Shown here one piece after another: positions 9,251 to 19,132 of a stretch of DNA of 64,000 bases. The translations under genes and the position numbers were made by a program. Numbering within the stretch: the stretch's first letter is position 1; every line of letters starts with the position of its first letter. This DNA comes from Saccharospirillum sp. MSK14-1 (lineage in GTDB: Bacteria; Pseudomonadota; Gammaproteobacteria; Pseudomonadales; Natronospirillaceae): contig NZ_MIES01000033.1 of the NCBI RefSeq assembly GCF_003054965.1, forward strand, positions 744,001-808,000, read 5' to 3'. The notes beneath the pieces were generated by a model. The model searched no databases and was not told where the DNA came from. It saw only the letters and a program-made list of their open reading frames with translations.

Positions 9251-10168
9251 ATGAATGCATTGTTGTTTATTGCCTCGGTGTTGATATGGGGGACCACCTG
9301 GCTGGCAATTGCCATGCAGACAGGGCCGGTGCCTGTTGTGGTTTCGGTGTTTTATCGCTTTGCCTTGGCCGCGGTGGTCTTGCTGGTCTTCCTGCTGGTA
9401 ACCCGACGCCTGCGGAAGATTGCAATGACCGATCATCTGTTCTGTCTGCTGCAAGGCGCCTGTGTGTTTTGCGTGAATTTTCTGTGTTTTTATACCGCCA
9501 GCCGTTGGATCAGCAGTGGTTTGGAGTCGGTGCTGTTCTCGATGGCCACGCTGTTCAATGCGCTCAATGGCGTGCTGTTTTTTGGGCACCGTATAACGCC
9601 TCGTCTGGCACTGGCCAATACCTGTGGTTTGGTGGGCATGCTGGCCTTGTTCTGGCAAGACCTCATGTCCGCATCGCTTTCCTCTGGTGTTTTGCTCGGC
9701 GCCGGTTTGACCTTAGTGGGTACCTACGGTTTTTCATTGGGGAATATGATCAGTGCGCGGCATCAGCGCCGTGGGTTGGATGTGCTTTCCACCAATGCCT
9801 ACGCCATGGGGTATGGTGCGCTGTTGCTGTTAGTTGCAATGACGCTGACAGGTGCTGGTTTGGCCTGGGATGTGCGGCCTGAATATGGCCTGGCATTAGC
9901 CTACCTGGCGGTGTTTGGTTCGGTCATTGGCTTTGCGACTTACTTTTTGCTGATCGGCCGTATCGGTTCTGGTTCAGCCGCTTATGTGACGGTGACGGCC
10001 CCTTTGGTGGCGATGTTGCTGTCGACCTGGCTGGAAAGCTATCAATGGTCGCTGTCAGCGGTTTTAGGCATTGCCTTGATTCTGCTTGGTAATGTGGTGA
10101 TGTTTTATAAACCCAGACCAAGAGCTGCTTCAGCTAAGACTCCGACAGAATTAGCCAGCACCGTTTAG
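9251..10168 (+). CDS. EamA/DMT-family membrane transporter
   Basis: 305 residues, almost entirely hydrophobic, with about ten predicted transmembrane helices in two EamA repeats. The first carries WGTTWLAI and the second GSGSAAYVTVTAPLVAMLLS. Members are drug/metabolite exporters of the inner membrane that move amino acids, metabolites or dyes. GGAG lies before the ATG at 9251, which is preferred over the upstream ATG at 9230. It is probably controlled by the divergent AraC regulator. The substrate is unknown. Confidence 0.9.
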   Translation: MNALLFIASVLIWGTTWLAIAMQTGPVPVVVSVFYRFALAAVVLLVFLLVTRRLRKIAMTDHLFCLLQGACVFCVNFLCFYTASRWISSGLESVLFSMATLFNALNGVLFFGHRITPRLALANTCGLVGMLALFWQDLMSASLSSGVLLGAGLTLVGTYGFSLGNMISARHQRRGLDVLSTNAYAMGYGALLLLVAMTLTGAGLAWDVRPEYGLALAYLAVFGSVIGFATYFLLIGRIGSGSAAYVTVTAPLVAMLLSTWLESYQWSLSAVLGIALILLGNVVMFYKPRPRAASAKTPTELASTV

Positions 10169-10187
10169 GTTGCTCCACCTTCAAAAC

Positions 10188-10212
10188 AATGCCGACCTCT
10201 GAGGTCGGCATT
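10188..10212. terminator. Bidirectional terminator between the exporter and the copper unit
   Basis: A perfect 25-base palindrome (AATGCCGACCT, three-base loop, AGGTCGGCATT), with T-rich tails on both strands. It serves the exporter (plus) and the copper chaperone gene (minus). Confidence 0.85.
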
Positions 10213-10241
10213 GCTGTTTTCGCGCTGAAATAAAACCGTGA

Positions 10242-10715
10242 TCAGTGACTGTGTTCAGGCATGGCACCAATAGCATCAACCGCCAGTTCGACGTCAACGG
10301 AACCGGCGTGTTCAAATTGCAACCTGATGCGGCGGCGTTCACCTTCAACCAAAGGCGCTTCAAGCCCCATCAACATCAGATGATAGCTGCCCGGTTCCAG
10401 AGTAACTGAACTGCCGGCGGGAATTTCCAGGCCATCATGCAGCGGCAGCATCTTCATGGTGCCGTCTTCCATCTTGGTTTGATGCACGCTGATGCTTTGC
10501 GTGAAATCGGAGCTGCCACCGAGTAAGTAGTCGCTCTCGTCGCCGTGGTTGTGGATGGTCATAAAGCCACCGCCGGTTGGTGTTCCTGGAGGGGTTGCAC
10601 GTGACCAGGGGTGTTCAATGCTCAACGGGCCCAGTTCATAACCGTGTGCCCAGGCGGACGCATTGACAAAACTGAGGCTGATTAGGGTGGTCAGTACCAA
10701 TAAAAACCGGGTCAT
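10242..10715 (-). CDS. PCu(A)C-family periplasmic copper chaperone
   Basis: 157 residues with a signal peptide (MTRFLLVLTTLISLSFVNASAWA). The ATG at 10715 is five bases after AGGAG, so it is preferred over the ATG at 10730. The mature part has the family pattern of a copper-binding His/Met set: HPWSRATPPG, GGFMTIHN, VHQTKMEDGTMKM, and YHLMLMG near the end. These proteins deliver Cu(I) to the CuA site of cytochrome c oxidase or handle periplasmic copper. The C-terminus ends in extra histidines (PEHSH). It is the second gene of a two-gene unit. Confidence 0.92.
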   Translation of the reverse strand: MTRFLLVLTTLISLSFVNASAWAHGYELGPLSIEHPWSRATPPGTPTGGGFMTIHNHGDESDYLLGGSSDFTQSISVHQTKMEDGTMKMLPLHDGLEIPAGSSVTLEPGSYHLMLMGLEAPLVEGERRRIRLQFEHAGSVDVELAVDAIGAMPEHSH

Positions 10716-10772
10716 AAAAACTCCTGACAAAAATGAGTCGTCATCAAGTGGTTGCTCAATAATGAGCGTTAT

Positions 10773-11141
10773 TTAGCCAATGAAATTGATGGTCGAAGTG
10801 TCGGAGACGTGTGGTGGTGCCCGACTTAAATAGGGCAACTTTTTTGCGGGCTTAGGGTCGAGTGCCAGAGGCAGCTCGGTGGGGGCGACCGGTAACGGTG
10901 GCCGGGTGGCAATCGATGGATTCCAGGCGGTATCGAGCGTGCTGTGGGTGCAGGGGCAGTGGTTATTTTGCGTCGACCGCTTGTCATCCAGTGACAGTTG
11001 CACCCAGGACGTGCCGGTACCCAGGCACAGGCGAATCCAGATGCCGTCGCCGCCTTGCGCATTGACCGCAGGCACGGCAATCATCCCAAGCCAGGCGAAC
11101 AGGCTGAGAGTGAGAGCAAGGCGAGTCAGGCGACGAGGCAA
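10773..11141 (-). CDS. DUF2946-like exported protein, copper-associated
   Basis: 122 residues with an N-terminal signal peptide or anchor (about 1-29). The central HCPCTHS motif is the DUF2946 signature and could bind a metal through Cys and His. The C-terminus is proline-rich and not hydrophobic. It lies 57 bases before the PCu(A)C gene on the same strand. DUF2946 genes are often found beside copper chaperones and TonB-dependent copper receptors, so a copper role is likely but inferred. Confidence 0.7.
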   Translation of the reverse strand: MPRRLTRLALTLSLFAWLGMIAVPAVNAQGGDGIWIRLCLGTGTSWVQLSLDDKRSTQNNHCPCTHSTLDTAWNPSIATRPPLPVAPTELPLALDPKPAKKLPYLSRAPPHVSDTSTINFIG

Positions 11142-11239
11142 ATGAGTAATCCGTAAAACTTACCGAATCGACAGTGTCGGTGCTTAACCAATGCAGTGTC
11201 AACGAGTAATGGCCGCTGTGTGCTGCCCGGACGACGCGT

Positions 11240-11245
11240 TAGAAT
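11240..11245 (+). promoter_or_regulatory. Probable -10 element of cmoM
   Basis: TAGAAT followed by GCCG lies 38 bases before the cmoM ATG. No good -35 is seen at 17 bases. The sequence resembles the -10 elements before pyrB and smc in this window. Confidence 0.4.
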
Positions 11246-11283
11246 GCCGTTCTTTGCGGACCCTGTTTTGAAAGGTCGAATGG

Positions 11284-12048
11284 ATGTCTTATATCAGTTT
11301 TGATGGTCTGGTCGATCGCTTTGCCGATCAGATTTATGGCGGCATTAAAGGTCGACTGCGACAGGCGTTGTTGACCGATTTGTATGCCACGCATCTAGCC
11401 TCTGACATGAGGGAACCTTTGACGGTTCTCGATGCGGGCGGCGGATTAGGTCAGATGAGTGCCTGGTTGCTCGAGAGCGGGCATCGGGTCGATTATTTTG
11501 ATGTGTCTGCTGAGATGGTTGAACACACGGCGACGATACTGTCGGATTGTGTTGAAGCAGGGGTTTTGACCGTGCAGCAGGGATCGGTGTTGTCGTTTGA
11601 ACCTGAGCGAAGCTATGACTGGGTCGTGGTTCATGCGGTGCTGGAATGGCTGGAATCACCAGAGGTGGCCTTGCAACGCATGATGACGTGGGTGCGCCCA
11701 GGCGGTGTATTGGGTGTGATGGTCTACAACCGCCATATGCTGGCGCTGCGCAACTTGATGCGCGGGACCCTGGCCAAGGTGCGTGACGATCAGCTTGGGG
11801 GGGATGGTCGCGGTTTGACACCCATATCACCGCTGGATCCGAGTGCCGTTCGTGCTCAGTTAGAAGACGGCGGTTATACCGTTATCTCTCAGGCGGGAAT
11901 TCGTACCTTTGCCGATTTAACCGAGCCAACAGTGCTGTCTTGGTATGACGAAGCGGACGTGCTGGAGATGGAGCGACGGTTGTGTGAGCAGGCGCCGTAT
12001 CGGGATTTGGGGCGTTACGTGTTGTTCTTGGCGCGGCGCGATGTGTAG
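11284..12048 (+). CDS. cmoM: tRNA 5-carboxymethoxyuridine methyltransferase CmoM
   Basis: 254 residues. A class I SAM methyltransferase with motif I VLDAGGGLGQMS at about 47-58 and acidic DVSAEM at the end of beta-2. The family-specific HAVLEWLESPE and RPGGVLGVMVYN strings follow, and the end has PYRDLGRYVLFLARR. It matches E. coli CmoM (formerly SmtA), which methylates cmo5U at the wobble position of tRNAs to mcmo5U. It is a single gene between the copper unit and a shared terminator. Confidence 0.92.
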   Translation: MSYISFDGLVDRFADQIYGGIKGRLRQALLTDLYATHLASDMREPLTVLDAGGGLGQMSAWLLESGHRVDYFDVSAEMVEHTATILSDCVEAGVLTVQQGSVLSFEPERSYDWVVVHAVLEWLESPEVALQRMMTWVRPGGVLGVMVYNRHMLALRNLMRGTLAKVRDDQLGGDGRGLTPISPLDPSAVRAQLEDGGYTVISQAGIRTFADLTEPTVLSWYDEADVLEMERRLCEQAPYRDLGRYVLFLARRDV

Positions 12049-12061
12049 TTTTTAAAGTTAT

Positions 12062-12090
12062 AAAAAAACCCCGCCTTGGCGGGGTTTTTT
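12062..12090. terminator. Bidirectional terminator between cmoM and acnB
   Basis: Seven A residues, stem CCCCGCC/GGCGGGG with a short loop, then six T residues. It serves cmoM on the plus strand and acnB on the minus strand. Confidence 0.92.
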
Positions 12091-12108
12091 GTGTCAGCTT
12101 GCCAAGGT

Positions 12109-14700
12109 TCAGGCCGCTGAAGTCGCGATTACTGAATCGGCGGCTTTAACGAACTCGTCCATACGGTCGAAGTTCAGGTAGCGATACACATCGCTGGCCA
12201 TGCTGTCGATTTCAGCGGCGATCTTCAGGTACTCCTCTGGCGTCGGCAGCTTGCCGTACAGAGCGGATACCGCAGCCAGTTCGGCAGACGCCAGGTAGAC
12301 GTCAGCGCCGTCGCCCAGGCGGTTCGGGAAGTTTCGCGTAGAGGTCGATACGACGGTCGACTTCGCCGCAACACGCGCCTGGTTACCCATGCACAGTGAA
12401 CAGCCTGGCATCTCGGTACGTGCACCGGCACGGCCAAAAATGTTGTAGTAGCCTTCTTCCATCAACTGAGCCTGATCCATCTTGGTCGGTGGGGATACCC
12501 ACAGACGTGTGGAGATCGGCGCGTTGTGCGCGTCCAGCAGTTTACCGGCAGCGCGGAAGTGACCGATGTTGGTCATGCACGAACCGATGAAGACTTCGTC
12601 GATCTTGTCGCCAGCCACTTCAGACAGCTTGCGAGCGTCGTCCGGGTCGTTTGGCGCACAGAGGATCGGCTCTTTGATGTCTTCCAGGTCGATTTCGATG
12701 ATGGTGTGGTATTCCGCATCGGCATCGGCGCGCATCAGGTTCGGGCTTTCCAGCCACTCTTCCATTGCCTTGGCGCGACGTTCCAGAGTACGGGCGTCGC
12801 CGTAACCGTTGGCAATCATCCAGCGCAGCATCACGATGTTGGAGCGCAGGTATTCACCGACGGAATCTTCCGACAGGGTGATGGTGCAACCCGCCGCAGA
12901 ACGTTCAGCGGAGGCGTCCGACAGTTCGAAGGCTTGCTCGACGGTCAAATCTTCCAGACCTTCGATTTCCAGGATGCGGCCGGAGAAGACGTTTTTCTTG
13001 CCTTTCTTCTCAACGGTCAGCTCACCTTGCTGGATAGCGTAGTAAGGAATAGCGTGGACCAGATCACGCAGGGTGATGCCCGGTTGACGCTTGCCCTTGA
13101 AACGCACCAGAACCGATTCCGGCATATCCAGCGGCATCACGCCAGTCGCGGCAGCAAAAGCCACCAGACCGGAACCGGCAGGGAAGGAAATGCCCATCGG
13201 GAAACGGGTGTGAGAGTCACCACCGGTACCAACGGTATCGGGCAGCAACATACGGTTCAGCCAGGAGTGGATGATGCCGTCACCCGGACGCAGTGACACA
13301 CCGCCACGGTTTTTGATGAAGTCGGGCAGGGTGTGCTGAGTTTCAATATCGACCGGCTTCGGATAGGCCGCGGTGTGACAGAACGACTGCATTACCAGAT
13401 CGGATGAGAACCCCAGGCACGCCAGGTCTTTCAGTTCGTCACGGGTCATCGGACCGGTGGTGTCCTGAGAGCCAACAGTGGTCATCTTGGGTTCGCAGTA
13501 TTGATTCGGGCGAACACCGGTAACGCCACAGGCTTTACCCACCATCTTCTGTGCCAGGGTGTAACCTTTGTTGCTGTCGGCGACATCACCAGGACGACGG
13601 AAGACAGTGCTCGGCTCCAGACCCATGGCTTCGCGGGCACGATCAGTCAGACCACGGCCGATGATCAGCGGAATACGGCCGCCGGCGCGTACTTCGTCGA
13701 GCAGCACCTGAGTTTTCAGTGAGAACTCGGCCATGACTTCGCCGTTGCGCTCAACCTTGCCTTCGAACGGATAGAGGTCGATGACATCGCCCATTTCCAG
13801 CTTATCGACGTCCACTTCGATCGGCAGTGCACCGGCATCTTCCATGGTGTTGAAGAAGATGGGCGCGATTTTGCTGCCCAAAACGTAACCGCCAGTGCGT
13901 TTGTTCGGGACGAACGGAATGTCGTCACCGGTGTGCCACAGCACAGAGTTAGTTGCGGACTTACGTGAAGAACCGGTACCGACCACATCGCCGACCAGTA
14001 CGACCGGGTGGCCTTTTTCTTTCAATGCTTCGATCTGTTGGATCGGGCCGATTTCGCCGTCTTTATCCGGGTTCAGACCATCACGCTTCATCTTGTACAT
14101 GGCCAGAGCGTGCAGCGGGATGTCCGGACGTGACCAGGCATCCTGTGCCGGTGACAGATCATCGGTGTTGGTTTCACCCGTGACTTTGAAAACCGTCAGG
14201 GTGATTTTTTCCGGCACTTCTTTTTTGTTCAGGAACCACTCGGCGTCGGCCCAGGATTGCATCACCGCTTTAGCGGCGCTGTTACCGGCTTTGGCCAGTT
14301 CGTCGACATCGTGGAACGCATCGAACACGAGCAGAGTGTGTTTCAGTTCTTCAGCAGCCACATCAGCCAGTTCGCTGTCTTTCAGTAGGCCAACCAGCGT
14401 TTCGATGTTGTAACCGCCCTGCATGGTACCGAGCAGTTGAGTGGCTTCTTTTTTATCGATCAGCGGAGACTGAGCTTCGCCTTTGGCGATGGCCGACAGA
14501 AAGGCGGCTTTAACATAAGCGGCTTCGTCCACACCCGGCGGGACGCGGTTGACCAGCAGGTCTTTAACGAAGGCTTCTTCACCGGCCGGTGGGTTTTTCA
14601 GCAACTCCACCAGTTCGGTCACTTGCTCGGCATTGAGCGGCTTGGCAGGGATTCCCTGGGCCTCGCGCGCTTGCGCGTCTTGTCGGTAAGCTTCTAACAC
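12109..14700 (-). CDS. acnB: Aconitate hydratase B
   Basis: 863 residues. It interconverts citrate and isocitrate in the TCA cycle; AcnB also binds mRNA when its cluster is lost. The start is GTG at 14700 after GGAGAG: the N-terminus [20 protein letters not shown] aligns with E. coli AcnB, while the 22 residues upstream do not. The HEAT-like domain at about 1-160 is followed by the swivel domain and the catalytic domains. [4Fe-4S] cysteines are in [10 protein letters not shown] and in [11 protein letters not shown]. It is a single gene; the 189 bases upstream to queE should hold its promoter. Confidence 0.97.
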   Translation of the reverse strand: MLEAYRQDAQAREAQGIPAKPLNAEQVTELVELLKNPPAGEEAFVKDLLVNRVPPGVDEAAYVKAAFLSAIAKGEAQSPLIDKKEATQLLGTMQGGYNIETLVGLLKDSELADVAAEELKHTLLVFDAFHDVDELAKAGNSAAKAVMQSWADAEWFLNKKEVPEKITLTVFKVTGETNTDDLSPAQDAWSRPDIPLHALAMYKMKRDGLNPDKDGEIGPIQQIEALKEKGHPVVLVGDVVGTGSSRKSATNSVLWHTGDDIPFVPNKRTGGYVLGSKIAPIFFNTMEDAGALPIEVDVDKLEMGDVIDLYPFEGKVERNGEVMAEFSLKTQVLLDEVRAGGRIPLIIGRGLTDRAREAMGLEPSTVFRRPGDVADSNKGYTLAQKMVGKACGVTGVRPNQYCEPKMTTVGSQDTTGPMTRDELKDLACLGFSSDLVMQSFCHTAAYPKPVDIETQHTLPDFIKNRGGVSLRPGDGIIHSWLNRMLLPDTVGTGGDSHTRFPMGISFPAGSGLVAFAAATGVMPLDMPESVLVRFKGKRQPGITLRDLVHAIPYYAIQQGELTVEKKGKKNVFSGRILEIEGLEDLTVEQAFELSDASAERSAAGCTITLSEDSVGEYLRSNIVMLRWMIANGYGDARTLERRAKAMEEWLESPNLMRADADAEYHTIIEIDLEDIKEPILCAPNDPDDARKLSEVAGDKIDEVFIGSCMTNIGHFRAAGKLLDAHNAPISTRLWVSPPTKMDQAQLMEEGYYNIFGRAGARTEMPGCSLCMGNQARVAAKSTVVSTSTRNFPNRLGDGADVYLASAELAAVSALYGKLPTPEEYLKIAAEIDSMASDVYRYLNFDRMDEFVKAADSVIATSAA

Positions 14701-14889
14701 GATAACTCTCTCCAAACGGTGGGTGGCTACGCCAAGGGTGTCGACGGTTGGGTGGGCATAACGCAACCGGGACTGGCTGAATGGCGCGGAAGTTTAGTGA
14801 ATTCTAGTACAAAAGTTAAGTAAAGGGCTTTTATGAACAGTATTCACGCCATGAATGATGGTTGGCCCGAAAACTCCTAAAACCCCGCG

Positions 14890-15546
14890 TTAAGCGATGT
14901 TCACGACCTTGTGCATCTGCACGGTTAAACGCCATTGCGGGTGAGCTAGACAATAGTCGATAGCCGCACGGGTTGACGATTGCTGAGCCGGCGCAATCTG
15001 GGCGGCATCAAAGGGATTGAGCGGGCTGAGAAACCGATAACTCGCCTCGATACTGGCAAACCGCTCCGGTGGCGCTTCCGGCTGAGGGTAGACCAGTTTC
15101 AGTTCATTGCAGCGTTGAATGATGACTTCGCTGTTGCCTTTGGGGCTGACACAAATCCAGTCGAGATTCGCCGGCAACGGTCGGGTGCCATTGGTTTCGA
15201 TGGCGCATTCGAAGTGCGCGGAATGCAGTTGGTCGATCAACGCTTCGGTTAACTGCAAACTGGGTTCGCCACCGGTAAAAACCACATAGGGTGTGCCGTC
15301 GGTTTCTTCTGGCCACAAAGCTGCAATTGCCCGGCTGAGTGACTGAGCATCGGCAAAACGTCCGCCACCGGGGCCATCGGTGCCGAGAAAATCGGTGTCG
15401 CAAAAGGTGCACACGGCCGTGGCTCGATCTTGGTCTCGACCGCTCCAGAGGTTGCAGCCGGTAAAACGACAGAAGACCGCAGGGCGACCGGCCTGGGCGC
15501 CTTCCCCCTGCAGGGTGTAGAACATTTCCTTAACACTGAAGGTCAC
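14890..15546 (-). CDS. queE: 7-carboxy-7-deazaguanine synthase
   Basis: 218 residues. A radical SAM enzyme that rearranges carboxytetrahydropterin to CDG in queuosine synthesis. The cluster site is the enlarged form known from Burkholderia QueE: Cys in FTGCNLWSGR, then about 14 residues to CTFC. TGGEPSLQ is the SAM-contact motif, and CVSPKGN is characteristic of the family. No queC, queD or queF is adjacent. It lies 51 bases after the GGDEF/EAL stop on the same strand side but is read separately. Confidence 0.93.
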   Translation of the reverse strand: MTFSVKEMFYTLQGEGAQAGRPAVFCRFTGCNLWSGRDQDRATAVCTFCDTDFLGTDGPGGGRFADAQSLSRAIAALWPEETDGTPYVVFTGGEPSLQLTEALIDQLHSAHFECAIETNGTRPLPANLDWICVSPKGNSEVIIQRCNELKLVYPQPEAPPERFASIEASYRFLSPLNPFDAAQIAPAQQSSTRAAIDYCLAHPQWRLTVQMHKVVNIA

Positions 15547-15597
15547 AATATTGACTCGTCTTGAAGATGCGCCGATGAGGTTGAATCGGACGCGAAA

Positions 15598-18066
15598 TTA
15601 GAGAATTTCACTGAGGCTGTGCTGGCGGTTCAGCAACTGTTCGAACTCGTCTTGTCGCAGCGGTGGCGCAAACAAGTAACCCTGATAGCGCGAACAGCCT
15701 TTGGATTCGAGGAAGTTTAACTGATCACTGGTCTCCACGCCTTCGGCAATGGTTTGCAGGTTCAGGTGGCGCGCCATGGCCAGAATGGTTTCGACGATGG
15801 CCGCGTCGTTGGTATCGGTGTTGATGTCGCGCACGAAGGATTGATCCACTTTCAGCACGTCCAGTGGCAGTCGCTTCAGATACGACAAACTGGAATAGCC
15901 GGTGCCAAAATCATCGATGGAGAAGGTCACGCCGTAATCACGAATCTGGTGCATGCGCACGATGGTTTCTTCCACTTCGTGAATCACCATGCCTTCGGTG
16001 ATTTCCAGGTCGATGCACTGAGGCGGAATGCCGCTGTCGTCGATGGCTTTGCGCACCTGATCGAAAAACTCCGGTTGGCTGAACTGTTGTGGACTGATGT
16101 TAATGCCCATCACCTGATCACGTGTCCACAAACCACGATCCATCCAGTCGCGCAAAATTCCACAGGCGGTACGTAAGGTCCATTCACCGACCCGGACAAT
16201 CAACCCCATGCTTTCCAGAACGGGAATAAATTCCACCGGAGACACAATGCCGCGTTCGGGGTGCTGCCAACGCATAAGGACTTCGGCGCCAATAATGCGG
16301 TCGTTGCTGGAATCCACTTGCGGCTGAAAGGTTAAAAAGAACTCTTCTTCGTGCAAAGCCCGGCGCAAATCGTTTTCCATGGTCAGGCGGAAAGCCGTGG
16401 CTTCGGCCATGGCTTGTTCAAATAAGATGGCCGTGTCTTTGCCGCGCGATTTAGCCTGGTACATGGCGGTGTCGGCGTTGCGTAGCAGGTCAGAAGCGGT
16501 CACCTCACCATCCGGGAAAAGCGCGATACCGAGGCTGGCGGTGACATTTAAACGACTGCCATTGATAACAAAGGGGGCTGCCATAACGGAACGCAACGCT
16601 TCCGCGCGATGGCCGGCCAGTTGGCTGACTTCGTCGGCATGGGTGCCCAAGTCCGCCAGGCAGACGACAAATTCATCGCCCCCCAATCGGGCGACGGTGT
16701 CTTCGCCTCGAACCACGTCGGACAACCGAACGGCGGCCTGACGCAAGACGCTGTCGCCAGCGGCGTGACCGAGTGAATCATTGATGTCTTTAAAATTGTC
16801 CAAATCAATAAAGATCAAAGCGCCCAATTGATTCGAGCGGCTGGCGCGGCGCAATGATTGATCGAGCCGGTCGAGAAACAGGTGTCGATTGGGCAGATCC
16901 GTCAGCGGATCGTGATACGCCATGTGCTGCATGCGCGCCTGGTTACGCTTACGTTCGGTGATGTCCACACCGACCGATAAGATGGCGGGCTCACCGCGAA
17001 ATTCCAGCGGCAGAATGCGCAATTCTAAAGCGGTGTAATTACCGGCAGGGTCGACCCATTCGAATTCAGGAATAAACAAACTGTGTTGTTCACTCAGCAC
17101 TTTGGCATCGGCATCTTGCAGCAGTTCGCGGGACTTTTCTTCGTAGACATTGAGCAGCGCCGACTGATGTTGTCCGGTCAATTGTTCGACACTTTGCTGA
17201 AAGGCACGGGCATAGGCTTTGTTCACCAGAACCAGATGACCGCTGGCGTCTTTGACGTAAATCATGTGCGGCAGGTTATCGATTAACCGCCGCATATTGT
17301 CGTACGACTCTTCCACTTCATGGCGGGCGACGCTGTTGTCGCGAATCAATTGTTCAACGCTGTTCAGGTGCAGATTGATGTTGGTGGTCAGCTGACCAAT
17401 TTCATCGTCTTCATGACCTTTAGGAACCGGTAACCGACGTCCGGCCGGGTTCTTTGGATCGATGGCGTCAAGCGATGTCGATAGCTGATTTACCGGGTGC
17501 GTTACCAGTCGATAAAACAGCACCAGAAACAACAGAATCAAAACGAAATTTTTGGCCACGCCTAGCAGCAGTGTCGACAGCGCACGATCCACGAAACTCT
17601 CATAGGCTAGGACCATATCGAGTTCCATGCGCAGCACACCATAAACATCGCTGCCCATGGCATCGGTTTCCAGCCGGGTTTCCAGTTGTTGCGTCGGATT
17701 GCCAATAAAGGGTTCGTACCAGTGAGCGCGACGCTCAGAGACATCGGCGCTGCGCTGCGACAGAGGGTTGCCGAGTTCATCGAGGATGGTGACGGAATTG
17801 ACGAAGTCGTAGACAAACATGCCGTCGACCACTTCACTGGCCAGGTTGTAATCGAGCGTATGGACAGCACGAGACGCAGCAAAGCGGGAGGCGTTCATGA
17901 CCCGTTCAATGGAATCATTCAGGGAACTTTGTTCGTCTTGATAGTCGAGAAAAACCTGAAAGCCGGACGTGACCAGACTGACGACCAGCGCCAGGATGAC
18001 GCCAGTACGGGCCAACCGAAAAGACAAATGCTGTAGTAGTGTCGATTTAAATACTGCTGAAGACAT
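15598..18066 (-). CDS. Membrane PAS-GGDEF-EAL cyclic di-GMP protein
   Basis: 822 residues. Transmembrane helix about 22-40, a periplasmic sensing region (41-165), transmembrane helix about 168-188, a HAMP-like linker (about 188-245), PAS (about 255-372), GGDEF and EAL. GGDEF is intact at 462-466 with the RxxD inhibitory site at 453-456, so it should make c-di-GMP under product control. The EAL signature reads EVL at 595-597. Other phosphodiesterase residues look present (DLEITEG, DDFGTGYSSL, LKVDQSFV, AEGVET), so it may be bifunctional. It lies 53 bases after the lipid operon. Confidence 0.95.
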   Translation of the reverse strand: MSSAVFKSTLLQHLSFRLARTGVILALVVSLVTSGFQVFLDYQDEQSSLNDSIERVMNASRFAASRAVHTLDYNLASEVVDGMFVYDFVNSVTILDELGNPLSQRSADVSERRAHWYEPFIGNPTQQLETRLETDAMGSDVYGVLRMELDMVLAYESFVDRALSTLLLGVAKNFVLILLFLVLFYRLVTHPVNQLSTSLDAIDPKNPAGRRLPVPKGHEDDEIGQLTTNINLHLNSVEQLIRDNSVARHEVEESYDNMRRLIDNLPHMIYVKDASGHLVLVNKAYARAFQQSVEQLTGQHQSALLNVYEEKSRELLQDADAKVLSEQHSLFIPEFEWVDPAGNYTALELRILPLEFRGEPAILSVGVDITERKRNQARMQHMAYHDPLTDLPNRHLFLDRLDQSLRRASRSNQLGALIFIDLDNFKDINDSLGHAAGDSVLRQAAVRLSDVVRGEDTVARLGGDEFVVCLADLGTHADEVSQLAGHRAEALRSVMAAPFVINGSRLNVTASLGIALFPDGEVTASDLLRNADTAMYQAKSRGKDTAILFEQAMAEATAFRLTMENDLRRALHEEEFFLTFQPQVDSSNDRIIGAEVLMRWQHPERGIVSPVEFIPVLESMGLIVRVGEWTLRTACGILRDWMDRGLWTRDQVMGINISPQQFSQPEFFDQVRKAIDDSGIPPQCIDLEITEGMVIHEVEETIVRMHQIRDYGVTFSIDDFGTGYSSLSYLKRLPLDVLKVDQSFVRDINTDTNDAAIVETILAMARHLNLQTIAEGVETSDQLNFLESKGCSRYQGYLFAPPLRQDEFEQLLNRQHSLSEIL

Positions 18067-18119
18067 GCTGACCAGCCGTCAGGGCCCGGTAGGGCGAGAT
18101 CTTTACGAATAATGACAGC

Positions 18120-18458
18120 TTAGCCAATTTCCCGATTTGGCGCCATTACCAGCAGTGTGCGCCAGCGCCAGATGAGCCACAGCGCCAATACTGGATTGCC
18201 CAGTAATGGCAGTGCAACGGTCATGACCCAACACAGCCAACGCTGGGGTTCAAACCGCCAGACCAGCGCCAGAGCGAGAAAGAAACCGGCGTACAGATCG
18301 AGCAGGGCGATTTGCCCCCAGCGGTGACTGAGCAACCAATTGCCTTCGCTGCTGAAGCGATCCCAGGGCGAGGTGAACAGCATCCAACCGACCAGTAGCG
18401 CCGATAACACCAGGCCGGTGACCAAGCTCAGGCGGCTGGCAATCATTGAGCGGTTCAT
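18120..18458 (-). CDS. Small membrane protein, DUF1475-like
   Basis: 112 residues with three predicted transmembrane helices. The ATG at 18458 follows GGAGA at seven bases and overlaps the upstream stop by ATGA; a longer upstream frame has no ribosome site. The segment LLDLYAGFFLALALVWRFEPQ with LPLLGNPVLALWLIWR resembles DUF1475 proteins (recall, not searched). It is the last gene of the photolyase/lipid operon. Function unknown; the position suggests a membrane lipid role. Confidence 0.75.
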   Translation of the reverse strand: MNRSMIASRLSLVTGLVLSALLVGWMLFTSPWDRFSSEGNWLLSHRWGQIALLDLYAGFFLALALVWRFEPQRWLCWVMTVALPLLGNPVLALWLIWRWRTLLVMAPNREIG

Positions 18459-19132
18459 GGTGCTGTCTCCGGATATTGATAGACGATGCGGGCTTTGAAG
18501 TTGCCCTCGTCGCCATTTGGCAGGTTGGTTAGACCCCGGTATTGGAGTAAGCGTTGCTGGCTGCGGCTGTAAGTGAGTTCGATCGGATCGACCAGCCAAC
18601 GCAGCACTCGGCTTTGCGGACGCAGTTGCAGCACCAGTTGATCGCCTTGTGGCGTTTCTGGTTCGATGGACAGTGCAATCCAACTGAGCCGGCTGGGAGT
18701 CAGGAATTGGAAGTCTAGCGCAGTGCCGCTTTCGAGTGCGTCAAAGTTATCCAGAATAAAGTAGTGGAAACCCGCATCAATGACGGCGGTTTGATCGGGC
18801 CAGTCGAGACGGCCTTCTTTGCGGCTGATGACATTGACGCCCGTGCGGTCAGGCTCAACACGCTCAGTTCGTTCTGGTTGATTCAATATCAATGTATAAC
18901 CGGGGCGGGCCAGCTCGGTATAGGTCATGTTTTTTTCAGCCAATAACTGACCATCTGGGGCAACGTAGCGGACCTGCTCAACGGTTGGTTGGCCGTCTTC
19001 CAGTGTCAGCTCGTGGCGTTCCTGGTAAAGCACGCGGTCGCTGTCGAGTGCATAAGCAGTGCCTGTAAAACTCTGCGCCTGTACACCGGCGGTTGCGCAC
19101 AAGAAAGCGGTCCATAAAGCAGTTCGAATCAT
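18455..19132 (-). CDS. Exported protein of unknown function in the lipid operon
   Basis: 225 residues with a signal peptide (MIRTALWTAFLCATAGVQA). The rest is beta-rich: repeated short strands such as GTAYALDSDRVLYQERHEL and VEQVRYVAPDGQLLAEKNMTY. No catalytic motif or cysteine pattern stands out. It overlaps DUF2878 upstream and the DUF1475-like gene downstream by four bases each, so all three should be translated together. I do not recognise the family. A periplasmic protein serving lipid modification or transport is possible. Confidence 0.8.
   Translation of the reverse strand: MIRTALWTAFLCATAGVQAQSFTGTAYALDSDRVLYQERHELTLEDGQPTVEQVRYVAPDGQLLAEKNMTYTELARPGYTLILNQPERTERVEPDRTGVNVISRKEGRLDWPDQTAVIDAGFHYFILDNFDALESGTALDFQFLTPSRLSWIALSIEPETPQGDQLVLQLRPQSRVLRWLVDPIELTYSRSQQRLLQYRGLTNLPNGDEGNFKARIVYQYPETAP

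Noticed and set aside
12526-13296. 256-residue plus-strand frame
   Set aside because: It lies fully antisense to the conserved acnB coding sequence and has low-complexity composition typical of an antisense shadow.
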